From Lentzea flava (GTDB lineage Bacteria; Actinomycetota; Actinomycetes; Mycobacteriales; Pseudonocardiaceae), in assembly GCF_014648475.1 (NCBI RefSeq), contig NZ_BMRE01000002.1, forward strand, positions 248,001-312,000: 64,000 nucleotides of DNA, read 5' to 3'. The notes under the pieces were generated by a model. It made no database searches. It saw only the letters and a list, made by a program, of their open reading frames with translations, and was not told the origin of the DNA. The position numbers and the translations under genes are program-made. Positions within the stretch are counted from its first letter, which is position 1, and each line of letters starts with the position of its first letter. Shown piece by piece: positions 1-8,815 of the stretch.

Positions 1-6
1 TCGGTG

Positions 7-2784
7 CTACAGAACGACGTTCACCAGGCGACCGGGGACGACGATCACCTTGCGCGGCTCGCCACCGGCGACCAGCTCGGCGATCTTCTCCTCGGCCAGT
101 GCCGCGGCCTTGATCTCGTCCTGCGAGGCGGAGGCCGAAACGACGACCCGCGAGCGGACCTTGCCGTTGACCTGGATCGGGTACTCAACGGTGTCCTCGA
201 CCAGGTACTGCTCGTCGGCCACCGGGAACGGGCCGTGCGCCAGCGAGCCCGTGTGACCCAGCTTCGCCCACAGTTCCTCGGCCACGTGCGGGGCCTGCGG
301 GGCCAGCATCAGCACCAGGGGCTCGGCCAGGGCGCGGGGCGTGCCGGCGGCGTAGTGCTTGGTGACGTAGTTGTTCAGCTCGATCAGCTTTGCGCCTGCC
401 GTGTTGTAGCGCAGGTTGGCGTAGTCGTCGTGGACGCCGGCGATCGTCTTGTGCAGCAGGCGCAGCGCTTCGACCGAGGGCTCCTCGTCCGTCACGCGCA
501 GGGAGCCGTCGGTCTCGTCGATCAGGTTGCGCCACAGGCGCTGCAGGAAGCGTTGTGCGCCAACGACGTCCTTGGTCGCCCACGGGCGGGAGACGTCCAT
601 CGGGCCCATGGACATCTCGTAGAACCGGAAGGTGTCGGCGCCGTACCGTTCGCACATCTCGTCCGGCGTGACGACGTTCTTCAGGCTCTTGCCCATTTTT
701 CCGTACTCGCGGCGGACTTCTTCGCCGTTGTAGAAGTACTTGCCGTTCTCCTCGACGACGTCGTCGGCCGGGACGTAGACGCCGCGCGGGTCGACGTACG
801 CGTACGCCTGGATGTAGCCCTGGTTGAACAGGCGGCGGTACGGCTCGTCGCCGGTCAGGTGGCCCAGGTCGAACAGGACCTTCTGCCAGAAGCGCGAGTA
901 CAGCAGGTGCAGAACTGCATGTTCGACGCCGCCGATGTACAGGTCGACGCCGCCGGGGTCGGTCGGGCCGTGCTCGGCCGTGCGCGGGCCCAGCCAGTAC
1001 TTCTCGTTCTCCGGGTTGACGAACCGCTCGGTCTCGACCGGGTCGACGTAGCGCAGCTGGTACCAGCACGAACCCGCCCAGTTCGGCATGGTGTTCGTGT
1101 CGCGGCGGTACGTGCGAACACCGTCGCCCAGGTCCAGCTCGACGGTGGTCCACTCGGTCGCGCGCGACAGCGGCGGCGACGGCTCGGTGTCCGCGTCCTC
1201 CGGGTCGAACGTGCGCGGGGAGTAGTCGTCGACGTCGGGCAGCTCGACCGGCAGCATCGACTCCGGCAGCGGGATCGGGGTGCCGTTCTCGTCGTAGACG
1301 ATCGGGAAGGGCTCGCCCCAGTAGCGCTGGCGGCTGAACAGCCAGTCGCGCAGCTTGAACTGGACGGTGCCGTGGCCGTGGCCGTTCTCCTCCAGCCAGC
1401 CGATGATCGTCTTCTTGGCGTCGTCGATGGACAGGCCGTCCAGGAAGCCCGAGTTCACCGCGGGGCCGTCGCCGGTGTACGCCTCGCCGTCGAAGTCGGC
1501 GGGCGGCTGGACCGTGCGGATGATCGGCAGGTCGAACTTCTTCGCGAAGTCCCAGTCGCGCTGGTCCTGGCCGGGCACGGCCATGATCGCGCCGGTGCCG
1601 TAGCCCATCAGCACGTAGTCGGCGATGTAGACGGGGATCTGCTGGCCGTTCACCGGGTTCGTGGCGTACGCCCCGATGAAGACGCCGGTCTTCTCCTTGT
1701 TCTCCTGACGGTCCAGTTCGGACTTCAGGGACGCAGCCCGTCGGTACGCCGCGATGTCTGCCACGCGATCGGGCGCCGCAATCGCGTCCACCAGCTCGTG
1801 TTCCGGTGCCAGGACCATGTAGGTCGCGCCGAACAACGTGTCCGGACGGGTCGTGAAGACCTCAATGTTCTCGTCTCCCACCGCGAATCGGACACGGGCA
1901 CCATGCGAGCGCCCGATCCAGTTGCGCTGCATGGCCTTGACCTTGTCCGGCCAGTCCAGCCGGTCCAGGTCGTCGATCAGCCGGTCCGAGTACGCGGTGA
2001 TGCGCATCATCCACTGGCGCAGGTTCTTCCTGAACACCGGGAAGTTGCCGCGCTCACTGCGTCCGTCGGCGGTGACCTCTTCGTTCGCCAGCACAGTACC
2101 CAGTCCGGGACACCAGTTGACGGGCGCCTCCGACAAGTAGGCCAGGCGGAAATCGCCCAAGATCCTTTGCTGGTCGGCAAAAGACAGCTCAGACCACTTG
2201 CGACCGTCCGGAACGTCCCGCTCGCCAGACTCGAACTGGGCGACCAGCTCGGCGATCGGACGAGCCTTGCGCGCGTCCGGGTCGTACCAGGAGTTGAAGA
2301 TCTGCAGGAAGATCCACTGAGTCCACTTGTAGTACTCGGGGTCGATCGTCGAGATGCGACGCCGCTCGTCGTGGCCCAGCCCCAGCCTGCGGATCTGGCG
2401 CAGGTACGTGTTGATGTTGTCTTCGGTGGTCTTGCGCGGGTGCTGGCCGGTCTGCACCGCGTACTGCTCGGCGGGCAGGCCGAACGCGTCGAAGCCCATC
2501 GTGTGCAGAACGTTGCGGCCGTTCATGCGGTGGTAGCGCGCGAACACGTCCGTGCCGATGAAGCCCAGCGGGTGGCCGACGTGCAGCCCGGCACCGCTCG
2601 GGTACGGGAACATGTCCTGCACGAACAGCTTGTCCGCGGGCACGTCACCCTTGAGCGCCCCGGCGGGGTTCGGCGCGTGGTAGGTGCCGTGGTCCTCCCA
2701 GTACTGCTGCCACCGCTTCTCGATCTGGTTCGCCAGCTCGGCGGTGTAGCGGTAGGCGGGAATCTCCGCCGCGTCCGTGCTCAT
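7..2784 (-). CDS. leuS: Leucyl-tRNA synthetase
   Basis: Class I aminoacyl-tRNA synthetase that charges tRNA-Leu in the cytosol. The 925-residue protein is complete and of usual bacterial length. The HIGH-type motif is seen as HVGH near residue 70 (after PYPSGAGL), the KMSKS loop as KMGKS in the C-terminal half, and an editing (CP1) domain lies between them. The C-terminal end resembles the usual leucyl-tRNA anticodon-binding region. The ATG at 2784 has an upstream purine-rich GAGAGGG (2795-2801) as ribosome binding site, about 10 nt away. The gene is preceded on the same strand by a leader peptide rich in Leu codons and a terminator-like hairpin (see those entries), so expression probably responds to charged tRNA-Leu. 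Identification is secure. Confidence 0.98.
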   Translation of the reverse strand: MSTDAAEIPAYRYTAELANQIEKRWQQYWEDHGTYHAPNPAGALKGDVPADKLFVQDMFPYPSGAGLHVGHPLGFIGTDVFARYHRMNGRNVLHTMGFDAFGLPAEQYAVQTGQHPRKTTEDNINTYLRQIRRLGLGHDERRRISTIDPEYYKWTQWIFLQIFNSWYDPDARKARPIAELVAQFESGERDVPDGRKWSELSFADQQRILGDFRLAYLSEAPVNWCPGLGTVLANEEVTADGRSERGNFPVFRKNLRQWMMRITAYSDRLIDDLDRLDWPDKVKAMQRNWIGRSHGARVRFAVGDENIEVFTTRPDTLFGATYMVLAPEHELVDAIAAPDRVADIAAYRRAASLKSELDRQENKEKTGVFIGAYATNPVNGQQIPVYIADYVLMGYGTGAIMAVPGQDQRDWDFAKKFDLPIIRTVQPPADFDGEAYTGDGPAVNSGFLDGLSIDDAKKTIIGWLEENGHGHGTVQFKLRDWLFSRQRYWGEPFPIVYDENGTPIPLPESMLPVELPDVDDYSPRTFDPEDADTEPSPPLSRATEWTTVELDLGDGVRTYRRDTNTMPNWAGSCWYQLRYVDPVETERFVNPENEKYWLGPRTAEHGPTDPGGVDLYIGGVEHAVLHLLYSRFWQKVLFDLGHLTGDEPYRRLFNQGYIQAYAYVDPRGVYVPADDVVEENGKYFYNGEEVRREYGKMGKSLKNVVTPDEMCERYGADTFRFYEMSMGPMDVSRPWATKDVVGAQRFLQRLWRNLIDETDGSLRVTDEEPSVEALRLLHKTIAGVHDDYANLRYNTAGAKLIELNNYVTKHYAAGTPRALAEPLVLMLAPQAPHVAEELWAKLGHTGSLAHGPFPVADEQYLVEDTVEYPIQVNGKVRSRVVVSASASQDEIKAAALAEEKIAELVAGGEPRKVIVVPGRLVNVVL

Positions 2785-2829
2785 GATGATGAGTCCCTCT
2801 CCATCGATCCTGCCCCTGACATGACGAAA

Positions 2830-2891
2830 CCCCCAGCCCGAGAGGGCATGGGGGCTGCCGCGCCGACCGTCTTTCGATCAGGTCTGCGCGG
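2830..2891 (-). promoter_or_regulatory. Leucine attenuator of leuS (two hairpins)
   Basis: Directly after the leader peptide stop, the minus-strand RNA can form hairpin A (2891-2858; arms CCGCGC and GCGCGG plus an inner GACC/GGUC) and then a strong hairpin B (2854-2830; CCCCC and GCCC paired with GGGC and GGGGG) followed by UUU, resembling an intrinsic terminator. The loop region of hairpin B carries CCCUCUC (2846-2840), which is perfectly complementary to the leuS ribosome binding site GAGAGGG (2801-2795), so translational control is also possible. I did not resolve a clear antiterminator. Transcriptional attenuation by leucine is the likely function. Confidence 0.65.
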
Positions 2892-2921
2892 CTAACTAAG
2901 GAGCAGGCGGGCCGTGCTCAT
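2892..2921 (-). CDS. leuS leader peptide (MSTARLLLS)
   Basis: A nine-codon reading frame, ATG to TAG, encodes MSTARLLLS with three consecutive Leu codons (CTG CTC CTT). It begins 14 nt after the stop of the upstream secreted esterase-like gene and lies 108 nt before leuS. A -10-like TACCGT (2929-2934, minus strand) ends exactly 7 nt before the ATG, so the peptide may be translated from a leaderless transcript. Short peptides loaded with codons for the regulated amino acid are the hallmark of ribosome-mediated attenuation. This assignment rests on position, codon content and the hairpins that follow it; it is too short for homology evidence. Confidence 0.75.
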   Translation of the reverse strand: MSTARLLLS

Positions 2922-2934
2922 GTCGTCAACGGTA

Positions 2935-3900
2935 TCAGCGCACCGCAAGCGCGATGAACTGGGTGACCTGGGTCGCGTTGAAGTTGTCGTCGGAGACCAG
3001 CCACAACGTGCCGTCCGGGCCCCAGGCCATGCCCTCCAGGTTGTCGACCCTGCTCACCGGGAACGTGCCGATGTCCGCGAGCAGGCGCTTCCGGTTCTGC
3101 AGCGGCCGGTACTCGAACAGCCGGACCTTGTTGCCGAGAGTCGGGCTGTACGAGCGTTCGAGGACGAGGTAGACGCCGGGCGACTTCTCCAGGATCGCCG
3201 TGACGCCCGTGCTCGCGTCCGGGGCGAACAGCGGTTCCTGCTGGTAGCGGTACTGGGCGACGACCTGGCCGGTGCGCGTCTGGACGACGACTCTGGAGAC
3301 CGCGCCCTTGGCCGGGGTCGCCGGCGGGCCGTCCTGCAGCAGCGGGCCTTCGACGGCGGTCACGACGAGGGTGCCGCCGAGAGCGAAGGTCAGGCCTTCC
3401 AGGGCCTCGTTGCGCCGCGGGCCGGACTCCGGCTTCATCCTGAGGTCCTCGGGCGTGGGCAAGGCCCGGCCGAACGCCCCGTCACGCTTGCTGAACTGCA
3501 CCGACGGGTCGATGAGCGTGGTCGGCGTGCGGTCGCCCTCCTGGCTCCACAGCAGGTCGCCGGTCCGGCGATCCACCCGGATGTCCTCCGGGTCGACCGT
3601 GCCCGCCGGATACGGGCCGTTGGGACCCACGAGAGAGTGCACGTCCGTGAACTCGACGCCCTTGCGCGAAAGCCTGCCCTCGTAGAACCGGGGCGCCACG
3701 CGGTCGTCGCTGATCAGGATCCATTTGCCGGTGCGGCGGTCGTAGTCGAGACCGGAGAGGCCACCGACCGTCGTACCACCCACGACCAGGCCTTTCGGCA
3801 CGACGTGTTCGGTGATGAACCGGACTTCGGGGTTGTGCGCCTGCGCGGGAGTCGCGCACAGACCGAGCAGCACCGGGACGAGCAGGAGTCGTCTGAGCAT
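2935..3900 (-). CDS. Secreted esterase-like (phytase-family) protein
   Basis: 321 residues starting at the ATG at 3900, which gives a clean Sec signal peptide ([15 protein letters not shown], then ATPAQA as probable cleavage site). The mature part has the features of the 'esterase-like activity of phytase' beta-propeller family: a YDRRTGKW segment and GPDGTLWLVSDDNFN near the C-terminus, with repeated W/D-rich blades. Members are exported and have poorly defined phosphoesterase activity. A longer reading frame extends upstream to 4113 but lacks coding character, so the ATG before the signal peptide was chosen. The gene runs into the leuS leader region 14 nt downstream; read-through from it could feed leuS. 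Confidence 0.85.
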   Translation of the reverse strand: MLRRLLLVPVLLGLCATPAQAHNPEVRFITEHVVPKGLVVGGTTVGGLSGLDYDRRTGKWILISDDRVAPRFYEGRLSRKGVEFTDVHSLVGPNGPYPAGTVDPEDIRVDRRTGDLLWSQEGDRTPTTLIDPSVQFSKRDGAFGRALPTPEDLRMKPESGPRRNEALEGLTFALGGTLVVTAVEGPLLQDGPPATPAKGAVSRVVVQTRTGQVVAQYRYQQEPLFAPDASTGVTAILEKSPGVYLVLERSYSPTLGNKVRLFEYRPLQNRKRLLADIGTFPVSRVDNLEGMAWGPDGTLWLVSDDNFNATQVTQFIALAVR

Positions 3901-3965
3901 GGCGCACAGCACATCTGACCGGGGTGACTGCCAGGTGAACTGAGGATTCGCCTTACCCTCGTGTG

Positions 3966-4370
3966 GTGAACATCGTGCTGTCGGTCGTCCTGGGTGTGCT
4001 CGGCGTCGCTCTCGGCGCGGTCGGTCTGCTGGGTCTGCAGGGCAAGCTGCGGCGCAACCGCTTCGTCGGCGTGCGCACGGCGGCGGCTCTGCGTGACGAG
4101 GAGACGTTCGCACTGGCCAACCGCGTTGCCGGGGTGCCGAACGTCGCGGCCGGTGTCGTCGCGATCGTGTCGGGCACGATGGCGTTCGTCATGGCCGACC
4201 TGGCCGTCACCGCTGGGATCATCGGACTGGTGGGCGCCCTCGGGATCGCCTTCGCCGGAGGCATCGCGGGGAGCCGGGCGGCGGCGCTGGTGCCCGAGCC
4301 TGTCAAGCCCAAGGGCTGCGGTGGCTGCGCCTGCGGTGGTGGCGGTTGCTCGCCGCTCACCGGGCTGTGA
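3966..4370 (+). CDS. SdpI-family small membrane protein
   Basis: About 134 residues with three hydrophobic segments and the SdpI-type signature around KLRRNRFVGVRT and FALANRVAG, known from the C-terminal part of SdpI immunity proteins. It ends in a Cys/Gly-rich tail (GCGGCACGGGGC) that could bind metal. Two adjacent GTG codons (3963 and 3966) are possible starts. TACCCT at 3954-3959 lies 6 nt before the second, which suggests leaderless transcription from 3966. The gene is divergent from the esterase-like gene. Function in this organism is unknown; immunity to a toxin or a general envelope role are the family precedents. Confidence 0.75.
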   Translation: MNIVLSVVLGVLGVALGAVGLLGLQGKLRRNRFVGVRTAAALRDEETFALANRVAGVPNVAAGVVAIVSGTMAFVMADLAVTAGIIGLVGALGIAFAGGIAGSRAAALVPEPVKPKGCGGCACGGGGCSPLTGL

Positions 4371-4376
4371 TCCGAA

Positions 4377-4390
4377 GTTTCACGTGAATC
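4377..4390. promoter_or_regulatory. parS-like site (outlying)
   Basis: GTTTCACGTGAATC matches the actinobacterial parS palindrome GTTTCACGTGAAAC at 13 of 14 positions. It sits between two convergent genes and overlaps the stop codon of the YqgE gene by two bases. It would be the most origin-distal ParB site in the window, about 25 kb from oriC. Confidence 0.7.
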
Positions 4391-4961
4391 AGTTGGTGCG
4401 GACGTCGGTCGGGTAGGTCGACAGCAGCGCCAGCGGCATGCCCTGCCGGCGCAGCACCCTGCCCCACAGGTCGACGTTCGCGCCCACCAGCACGTCGTCG
4501 GCCAGGCCGGTGACGACGATCCAGTCGCCGCGGTCGATCTCGCCGGCGAGCTGGCCCTCGCCCCACCCGCTGTAGCCCGCGAACACGCGCAGGCCGCGGA
4601 CCAGGGGCATCAGGTCGTCGGGCTCGGCGTCGAGGTCGATCAGCGCGACCGGGCCCTGCACTCCGACCAGACCCTCCACCTTGGACGGGTCGGTGCCCGC
4701 CTTCAGGGCCGCCAGGCACAGCGCCGTCTTCTGCTCGACCGGGCCACCGATGTAGATGCACCGCGGCTTGGTGACGTGCGGGCCCCACGGCGGCAGGACG
4801 TCGTGCACCGCCACCTCGGAAGGGCGGTTCAGGACGACGCCGAGGGTCCCCTCTGGACGTTGGTCGATGATGTAGACGACGGTGCGCTTGAAGTTCGGGT
4901 CGTTCAGGCTCGGGGCGGCAACCAACAGGGAGCCTGGCTCGACCTCGGCATCGGGACGCAC
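4389..4961 (-). CDS. YqgE/AlgH family protein (UPF0301)
   Basis: 190 residues. Family features include the N-terminal GSLLVAAPSLNDPNF, VVYIIDQRPEGTLGVVLNRP, the IYIGGPVE loop and the FAGYSGWGEGQL motif, all typical of the compact AlgH/YqgE fold. The biochemical role of the family is not established. The start is a GTG at 4961. Length matches the family norm. It is convergent with the SdpI-like gene, and a parS-like site overlaps its stop codon. Confidence 0.93.
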   Translation of the reverse strand: MRPDAEVEPGSLLVAAPSLNDPNFKRTVVYIIDQRPEGTLGVVLNRPSEVAVHDVLPPWGPHVTKPRCIYIGGPVEQKTALCLAALKAGTDPSKVEGLVGVQGPVALIDLDAEPDDLMPLVRGLRVFAGYSGWGEGQLAGEIDRGDWIVVTGLADDVLVGANVDLWGRVLRRQGMPLALLSTYPTDVRTN

Positions 4962-5025
4962 GTCACCATGAAATCATCCGTGATCGCCGGAACAACTCAG
5001 GGCCGCGCCCGGTTAGACTCAGGTG

Positions 5026-5172
5026 TCGGATGTCTTTGTGTCCCCCGGGCTCAACAGACAACCGCCTTCGCGGAATACCGTACGGCTGGAGCCGCGTCGT
5101 GCATCGCGCCGAGAGGCGACCTGGCATCCGATCCAGGGGAGCCGGACCGTGAGGTCCGGCTTTCGTGGTTTT
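5026..5172 (+). ncRNA. Candidate structured small RNA with terminator
   Basis: Between yqgE and the MFS gene. TAGACT (5014-5019) could serve as -10, putting the first base at about 5026. The RNA would start with TCGGATG (5026-5032), perfectly complementary to CATCCGA (5125-5131), which closes a domain holding several local hairpins (for example CCGC-CTTC-GCGG near 5052 and a TCGCGCC/GGCGA hairpin near 5105-5119). It ends in a perfect 8-bp terminator hairpin (GCCGGACC/GGTCCGGC, 5141-5160) followed by TTTCGTGGTTTT. GGAAC (4989-4993) and GTT (5012-5014), 18 nt apart, resemble a SigR/SigH promoter. I do not recognise an RNA family. The MFS gene has its own -10 box after the terminator, so this looks like an independent transcript rather than a 5' leader. 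Confidence 0.45.
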
Positions 5173-5198
5173 CACCCACGCGCGCATAGAGTGCAACA

Positions 5199-6539
5199 GT
5201 GACAACGCTTGCGGTGGAGAAGCACCACTGGGGATCACGCCGGTTCCTCGGCATCCCCGAGTACCGCAGGCTTCTCGCGACCCGTCTCGCCTCCCAGTGG
5301 GGTGACGGTCTCTTCCAGGCCGGGCTCGCCGGCGCCGTGCTCTTCAACCCCGAGCGGCAGGCCGATCCCGCGGCCATCGCGGCCGGGTTCGCCGTGCTCC
5401 TGCTGCCGTACTCGATCATCGGGCCGTTCACGGGTGCGTTGCTCGACCGGTGGGACCGCAAGAAGGTCATCGTCGTCGCGAACCTCTCGCGCGCGGCGTT
5501 CGTGCTGCTCACCGCACTCGCGGTCGGCGCGGGGCTGAGCGGGCTGCCGCTCTACGTCTCCGCTCTCGTCGTCATGGGCATCGGCCGGTTCGTCGGATCC
5601 GGGCTGAGCGCTTCCCTGCCGCACGTCGTCGATTCCGACCACCTGGTCGAGGCGAACGCGCTGGCCACGACGGCGGGCGCGATCACGGCGGTGGTCGGCG
5701 CGGCCTGTGCGATCGGGTTCCGCACGCTCCTCGGCGCCGGTGACGGCGGATCGGCGTGGACCACCAGCATCGCCGTCGTGGGCATGCTGCTCAGCGCGTT
5801 CATCGCCAGCCGGTTCAGGGCGGGCGTGCTCGGGCCGGACGAGGTCGACGAGCCGCCCAACGCGTTCAAGGCCGTCGCCCGCGGTCTGCTGGACGGCGCG
5901 AAGGCCACCTGGCACACCCCGAACGTCACGGCGGGGCTGGCCGCTCTGCTCGCGCACCGGGCCGCGTTCGGTGTGAGCCTCATGGTCACGCTGCTGCTGA
6001 TGCGCTACAGCCTGGAGGACGTCGGCATCCTCAAGGCGGGCATCGGCGGGCTCGGCGAGGTCGCCGTCGCCGGTGGCGCTGGCATCCTGCTCGCCGGTGT
6101 GCTCACCGACCGGATCGTCGACAGGTTCGGCGTCAGGACCACGATCTGCGCCGCGCTGCTCCTCACCGCGTCCGCCCAGGTCGGGCTCGGGTTGCCGATG
6201 ACGTTGCCGACCATCCTCGCGGCCAGTTTCGTGATCATCTTCGCCGGTCAGATCGTCAAGCTCTGCGTGGACACCGCGGTGCAGCACGACGTCGGCGACG
6301 AAGTGCGCGGCCGGGTGTTCGCCCTCTACGACACCCTGTTCAACGTCACGCAGGTCACCGCGGTGTCCATCACGGCGACGGTGGTCCCCCTGGACGGGCG
6401 TTCGCCCGGTCTCATCCTCACCGCCGCGAGCCTCTACCTGGTCGGTCTGGCCGCCTACCTGCTGCTCCTAGCGCGGAAACGGCAGGTGCAGCATCCCGGC
6501 CTCGTGAGCGAAAACGACGGCAGCCACCCGATCGGGTAG
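5199..6539 (+). CDS. MFS transporter
   Basis: 446-residue integral membrane protein of the major facilitator superfamily with about 12 hydrophobic segments. The N-terminal half carries the motif-A-like GALLDRWDRKKVI loop and the C-terminal half GVLTDRIVDRFGVRT, as in drug-export-type MFS proteins. Substrate cannot be told from sequence. The GTG at 5199 lies 6 nt after TAGAGT (5187-5192), so the mRNA is probably leaderless. Its 3' end overlaps the convergent LuxR-type gene by 72 bp. A candidate small RNA with its own terminator lies immediately upstream. Confidence 0.88.
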   Translation: MTTLAVEKHHWGSRRFLGIPEYRRLLATRLASQWGDGLFQAGLAGAVLFNPERQADPAAIAAGFAVLLLPYSIIGPFTGALLDRWDRKKVIVVANLSRAAFVLLTALAVGAGLSGLPLYVSALVVMGIGRFVGSGLSASLPHVVDSDHLVEANALATTAGAITAVVGAACAIGFRTLLGAGDGGSAWTTSIAVVGMLLSAFIASRFRAGVLGPDEVDEPPNAFKAVARGLLDGAKATWHTPNVTAGLAALLAHRAAFGVSLMVTLLLMRYSLEDVGILKAGIGGLGEVAVAGGAGILLAGVLTDRIVDRFGVRTTICAALLLTASAQVGLGLPMTLPTILAASFVIIFAGQIVKLCVDTAVQHDVGDEVRGRVFALYDTLFNVTQVTAVSITATVVPLDGRSPGLILTAASLYLVGLAAYLLLLARKRQVQHPGLVSENDGSHPIG

Positions 6540-6743
6540 ATCCAGGCGCCGCAGGATGTCGGCCACCTCGTCGGCCACCCGCTGCTGCCCGATGCCGAGC
6601 ACGCGCGCGATCTCGTGGTCGGCGTGACCGCGCGCGAGACACCGCAGCACCGCCCGTTGGTCGTCGGTCAGCACGTCCAGGTCGTGTACCGCCGGACCTG
6701 CGGAAAGTCCCCACGTGAACATCTGCACCACCCCCATGCGCAC
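6468..6743 (-). CDS. Stand-alone LuxR-type HTH protein
   Basis: Up to 91 residues consisting almost only of a GerE/LuxR C-terminal DNA-binding domain: LTDDQRAVLRCLARGHADHE followed by IARVLGIGQQRVADEVADIL. There is no receiver or ligand-binding domain. The start is uncertain: GTG at 6743, ATG at 6737 and other GTG/ATG codons are in frame close by. The C-terminal 24 codons overlap the end of the convergent MFS gene. It may regulate its neighbour, but that is conjecture; an orphan regulator or a truncated remnant are alternatives. Confidence 0.7.
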   Translation of the reverse strand: MRMGVVQMFTWGLSAGPAVHDLDVLTDDQRAVLRCLARGHADHEIARVLGIGQQRVADEVADILRRLDLPDRVAAVVFAHEAGMLHLPFPR

Positions 6744-6817
6744 CCCTAGCGCACGTCAATGGTGCAGCCCGGCGCTGTCAGTTCGCTAACGCGGGGATTT
6801 CATGCGCTCACGATGCG

Positions 6818-8254
6818 TCACCGGGATGGCGGAGTGATCCCCTGCTCGCGCGCCCAGTCGAGCAGCGCCGCCTCGGCCTCGTCGCGCTCCAGCGGTCCGC
6901 GGTCGAGCCGCAGCTCCTTGAGGAACTTCCACGCGGCACCGACCTGCGGACCCGGCGGCAACCCGAGCAGCTTCATGATCTCGTTGCCGTCGAGGTCCGG
7001 CCGCACGCGCGCGAGGTCTTCCTCAGCCGCGATGCGCGCGATGCGCTCCTCCAGCGAGTCGTACGTCCGCCGCAGCAGGTTCGCCTTGCGCTTGTTGCGC
7101 GTCGTGCAGTCGGCACGGACGAGCTTGTGCAGCCGCGGCAGCAGATCTCCCGCGTCGGTCACGTAGCGGCGCACGGCCGAGTCGGTCCACTCGCCGTTGC
7201 CGTAGCCGTGGAAGCGCAGGTGCAGGTAGACGAGCTTGGCGACGTCCTCGGTGATCTCCTTCGAGTACCGCAACGCCCGCAAGCGCTTGCGGACCATCTT
7301 CGCGCCCACGACCTCGTGGTGGTGGAACGAGACGCCACCGCCCGGCTCGAACCTCCTGGTCGCCGGTTTGCCGATGTCGTGCAGGAGGGCCGCGATCCTC
7401 AACACCAGATCGGGTGAATGATCAACATCTTCAAGATCAATTGCCTGTTCCAGCACAACCAGCGAGTGGTCGAAGACGTCCTTGTGTTGATGGTGTTCGT
7501 CGATTTCCAGCTTCATGGCCGTGAGCTCTGGCAACACGATGTCGGCCAGCCCGGTCTCGACCATGAGCTCGATGCCGCGGCGCGGGTGCGCGCCGCACAG
7601 GAGCTTCGAGAGCTCCACCTGCACGCGCTCCGGCGTGATGCGGGCGATTTCGCCTGCCATCGACCGCATCGCCTCGACCACCCGCGGCGCCGCGGTGAAG
7701 CCCAGCTGGGAGACGAACCGCGCCGCGCGCAGCATCCGCAACGGGTCGTCGCCGAACGACTCCTGCGGGGTCGCCGGTGTGTCCAGCACGCCGTCGCGAG
7801 CCGCCTGCAGGCCTCCGGTCGGGTCCACGAACTCGCGGGCCGCGATGTCGAACGCCATGGCGTTGACCGTGAAGTCGCGGCGGACCAGGTCGCCTTCGAT
7901 GCTGTCGCCGAAGGTCACCTCGGGGTTGCGGGTGACGCCGTCGTAGACGTCCGCGCGGAAGGTCGTGATCTCGAGGATCTCGCCCTTCTTCGACGCGCCG
8001 ACCGTGCCGAACGCGATGCCGGTGTCCCACTGGGCGTCGGCCCAGCCGCTCAGCAGCTTCTGGATCTCCGCAGGTCGCGCGTCCGTGGTGAAGTCGAAGT
8101 CGTTCGTCGGGCGCCCCAGCACGGCGTCGCGCACACTGCCACCTACGAGGTAGAGGCGCTTGCCCTCGGCGGCGAACCGAGCGGCGAGCTCAGCGACGAC
8201 TGGTGTGACGGCGGGTTGTTCCACCACCGCATTCTGCTGGAGCGATCGAGACAC
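6818..8254 (-). CDS. cca: CCA tRNA nucleotidyltransferase
   Basis: 478 residues. Adds or repairs the CCA end of tRNAs in the cytosol. The class II nucleotidyltransferase head is at the N-terminus: [14 protein letters not shown] followed by the catalytic NDFDFTT aspartates. The [11 protein letters not shown] motif and the tRNA-binding neck follow, and an HD domain ([14 protein letters not shown] and HHHEVVG) lies at about residues 260-330, as in actinobacterial PcnA. None of the tRNA genes in this window encodes its own CCA, so the enzyme is needed. GTG 8254 is 8 nt from TACGCT (8263-8268 on the minus strand), suggesting a leaderless mRNA. It is divergent from the Nudix gene, as in mycobacteria. 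Confidence 0.96.
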   Translation of the reverse strand: MSRSLQQNAVVEQPAVTPVVAELAARFAAEGKRLYLVGGSVRDAVLGRPTNDFDFTTDARPAEIQKLLSGWADAQWDTGIAFGTVGASKKGEILEITTFRADVYDGVTRNPEVTFGDSIEGDLVRRDFTVNAMAFDIAAREFVDPTGGLQAARDGVLDTPATPQESFGDDPLRMLRAARFVSQLGFTAAPRVVEAMRSMAGEIARITPERVQVELSKLLCGAHPRRGIELMVETGLADIVLPELTAMKLEIDEHHQHKDVFDHSLVVLEQAIDLEDVDHSPDLVLRIAALLHDIGKPATRRFEPGGGVSFHHHEVVGAKMVRKRLRALRYSKEITEDVAKLVYLHLRFHGYGNGEWTDSAVRRYVTDAGDLLPRLHKLVRADCTTRNKRKANLLRRTYDSLEERIARIAAEEDLARVRPDLDGNEIMKLLGLPPGPQVGAAWKFLKELRLDRGPLERDEAEAALLDWAREQGITPPSR

Positions 8255-8262
8255 GAGAAACC

Positions 8263-8289
8263 AGCGTACTTAAGGTTCGTAAGTACGAT
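8263..8289. promoter_or_regulatory. Overlapping divergent promoters cca/Nudix
   Basis: The 42-bp gap between two divergent genes contains a minus-strand -10 TACGCT (8268-8263) and a plus-strand -10 TACGAT (8284-8289). A perfect inverted repeat, GTACTTA-N7-TAAGTAC (8266-8286), spans both. Each -10 lies 7-8 nt from its start codon. RNA polymerase could hardly occupy both promoters at once. Confidence 0.55.
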
Positions 8290-8296
8290 CGGCCGT

Positions 8297-8815
8297 ATGC
8301 CCCCGTCAGCCGCACGATCCGGAGGTGGTCCCAAACCGGGGCGCCGGAAGAGGCGCCGGGGCCGGAGGCTGAAGACCGTCGACGAGACGTCGGCGGGTGG
8401 CCTGGTGCTCGACGGCGAGCAACGGGCGGCGGTGATCGGCAGACTTGACCGGCGGGGCCGGTTGCTGTGGTCTTTGCCGAAGGGTCACATCGAGGCCGGC
8501 GAGACCGCGGAACAGACCGCGGTGCGCGAGGTCGCCGAGGAGACCGGTATTCATAGCAGGGTGCTGCGCCCGCTGGGGTCGATCGACTACTGGTTCGTCG
8601 CTGACGACCGCAGGGTGCACAAGACGGTTCACCACTTCCTCCTCGAAGCGCTGGGGGGAGAGCTTTCCGACGAAGACGTGGAGGTCACCGAGGTGGCGTG
8701 GGTGCCACTCGGCGAACTGGACGAGCGACTCGCGTATGCCGACGAGCGCCGCCTGGTCCGCCGAGCCGCCGAACTGCTCGCCGACCGCTGCCGCAACGGA
8801 GCGGAGTCGGCGTGA
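8297..8815 (+). CDS. Nudix hydrolase
   Basis: 172 residues. The complete Nudix box GX5EX7REUXEEXGU is present, beginning at GHIEAGE and ending at REVAEETGI, so the protein should hydrolyse a nucleoside diphosphate linked to another moiety. The N-terminus is an Arg/Lys-rich, probably disordered, stretch of about 30 residues. By position (divergent from cca, before DUF6049 and murJ) it corresponds to mycobacterial MutT4. The ATG at 8297 follows TACGAT by 7 nt (leaderless). The stop overlaps the next GTG (GTGA), indicating translational coupling into the DUF6049-murJ operon. Confidence 0.93.
   Translation: MPPSAARSGGGPKPGRRKRRRGRRLKTVDETSAGGLVLDGEQRAAVIGRLDRRGRLLWSLPKGHIEAGETAEQTAVREVAEETGIHSRVLRPLGSIDYWFVADDRRVHKTVHHFLLEALGGELSDEDVEVTEVAWVPLGELDERLAYADERRLVRRAAELLADRCRNGAESA

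Noticed and set aside
4..2895. A 963-codon open frame on the plus strand opposite leuS
   Set aside because: It mirrors leuS in the antisense frame, as often happens in high-GC DNA; leuS has full motif support and the mirror shows no domain.
5024..5203. Plus-strand reading frame through the candidate small RNA (GTG 5024)
   Set aside because: It crosses the terminator and the MFS promoter, has no ribosome binding site, and the translation shows no recognisable pattern.
6711..6724. TCCCCACGTGAACA as a parS site
   Set aside because: CACGTG core only; flanks do not fit the consensus on the left side.
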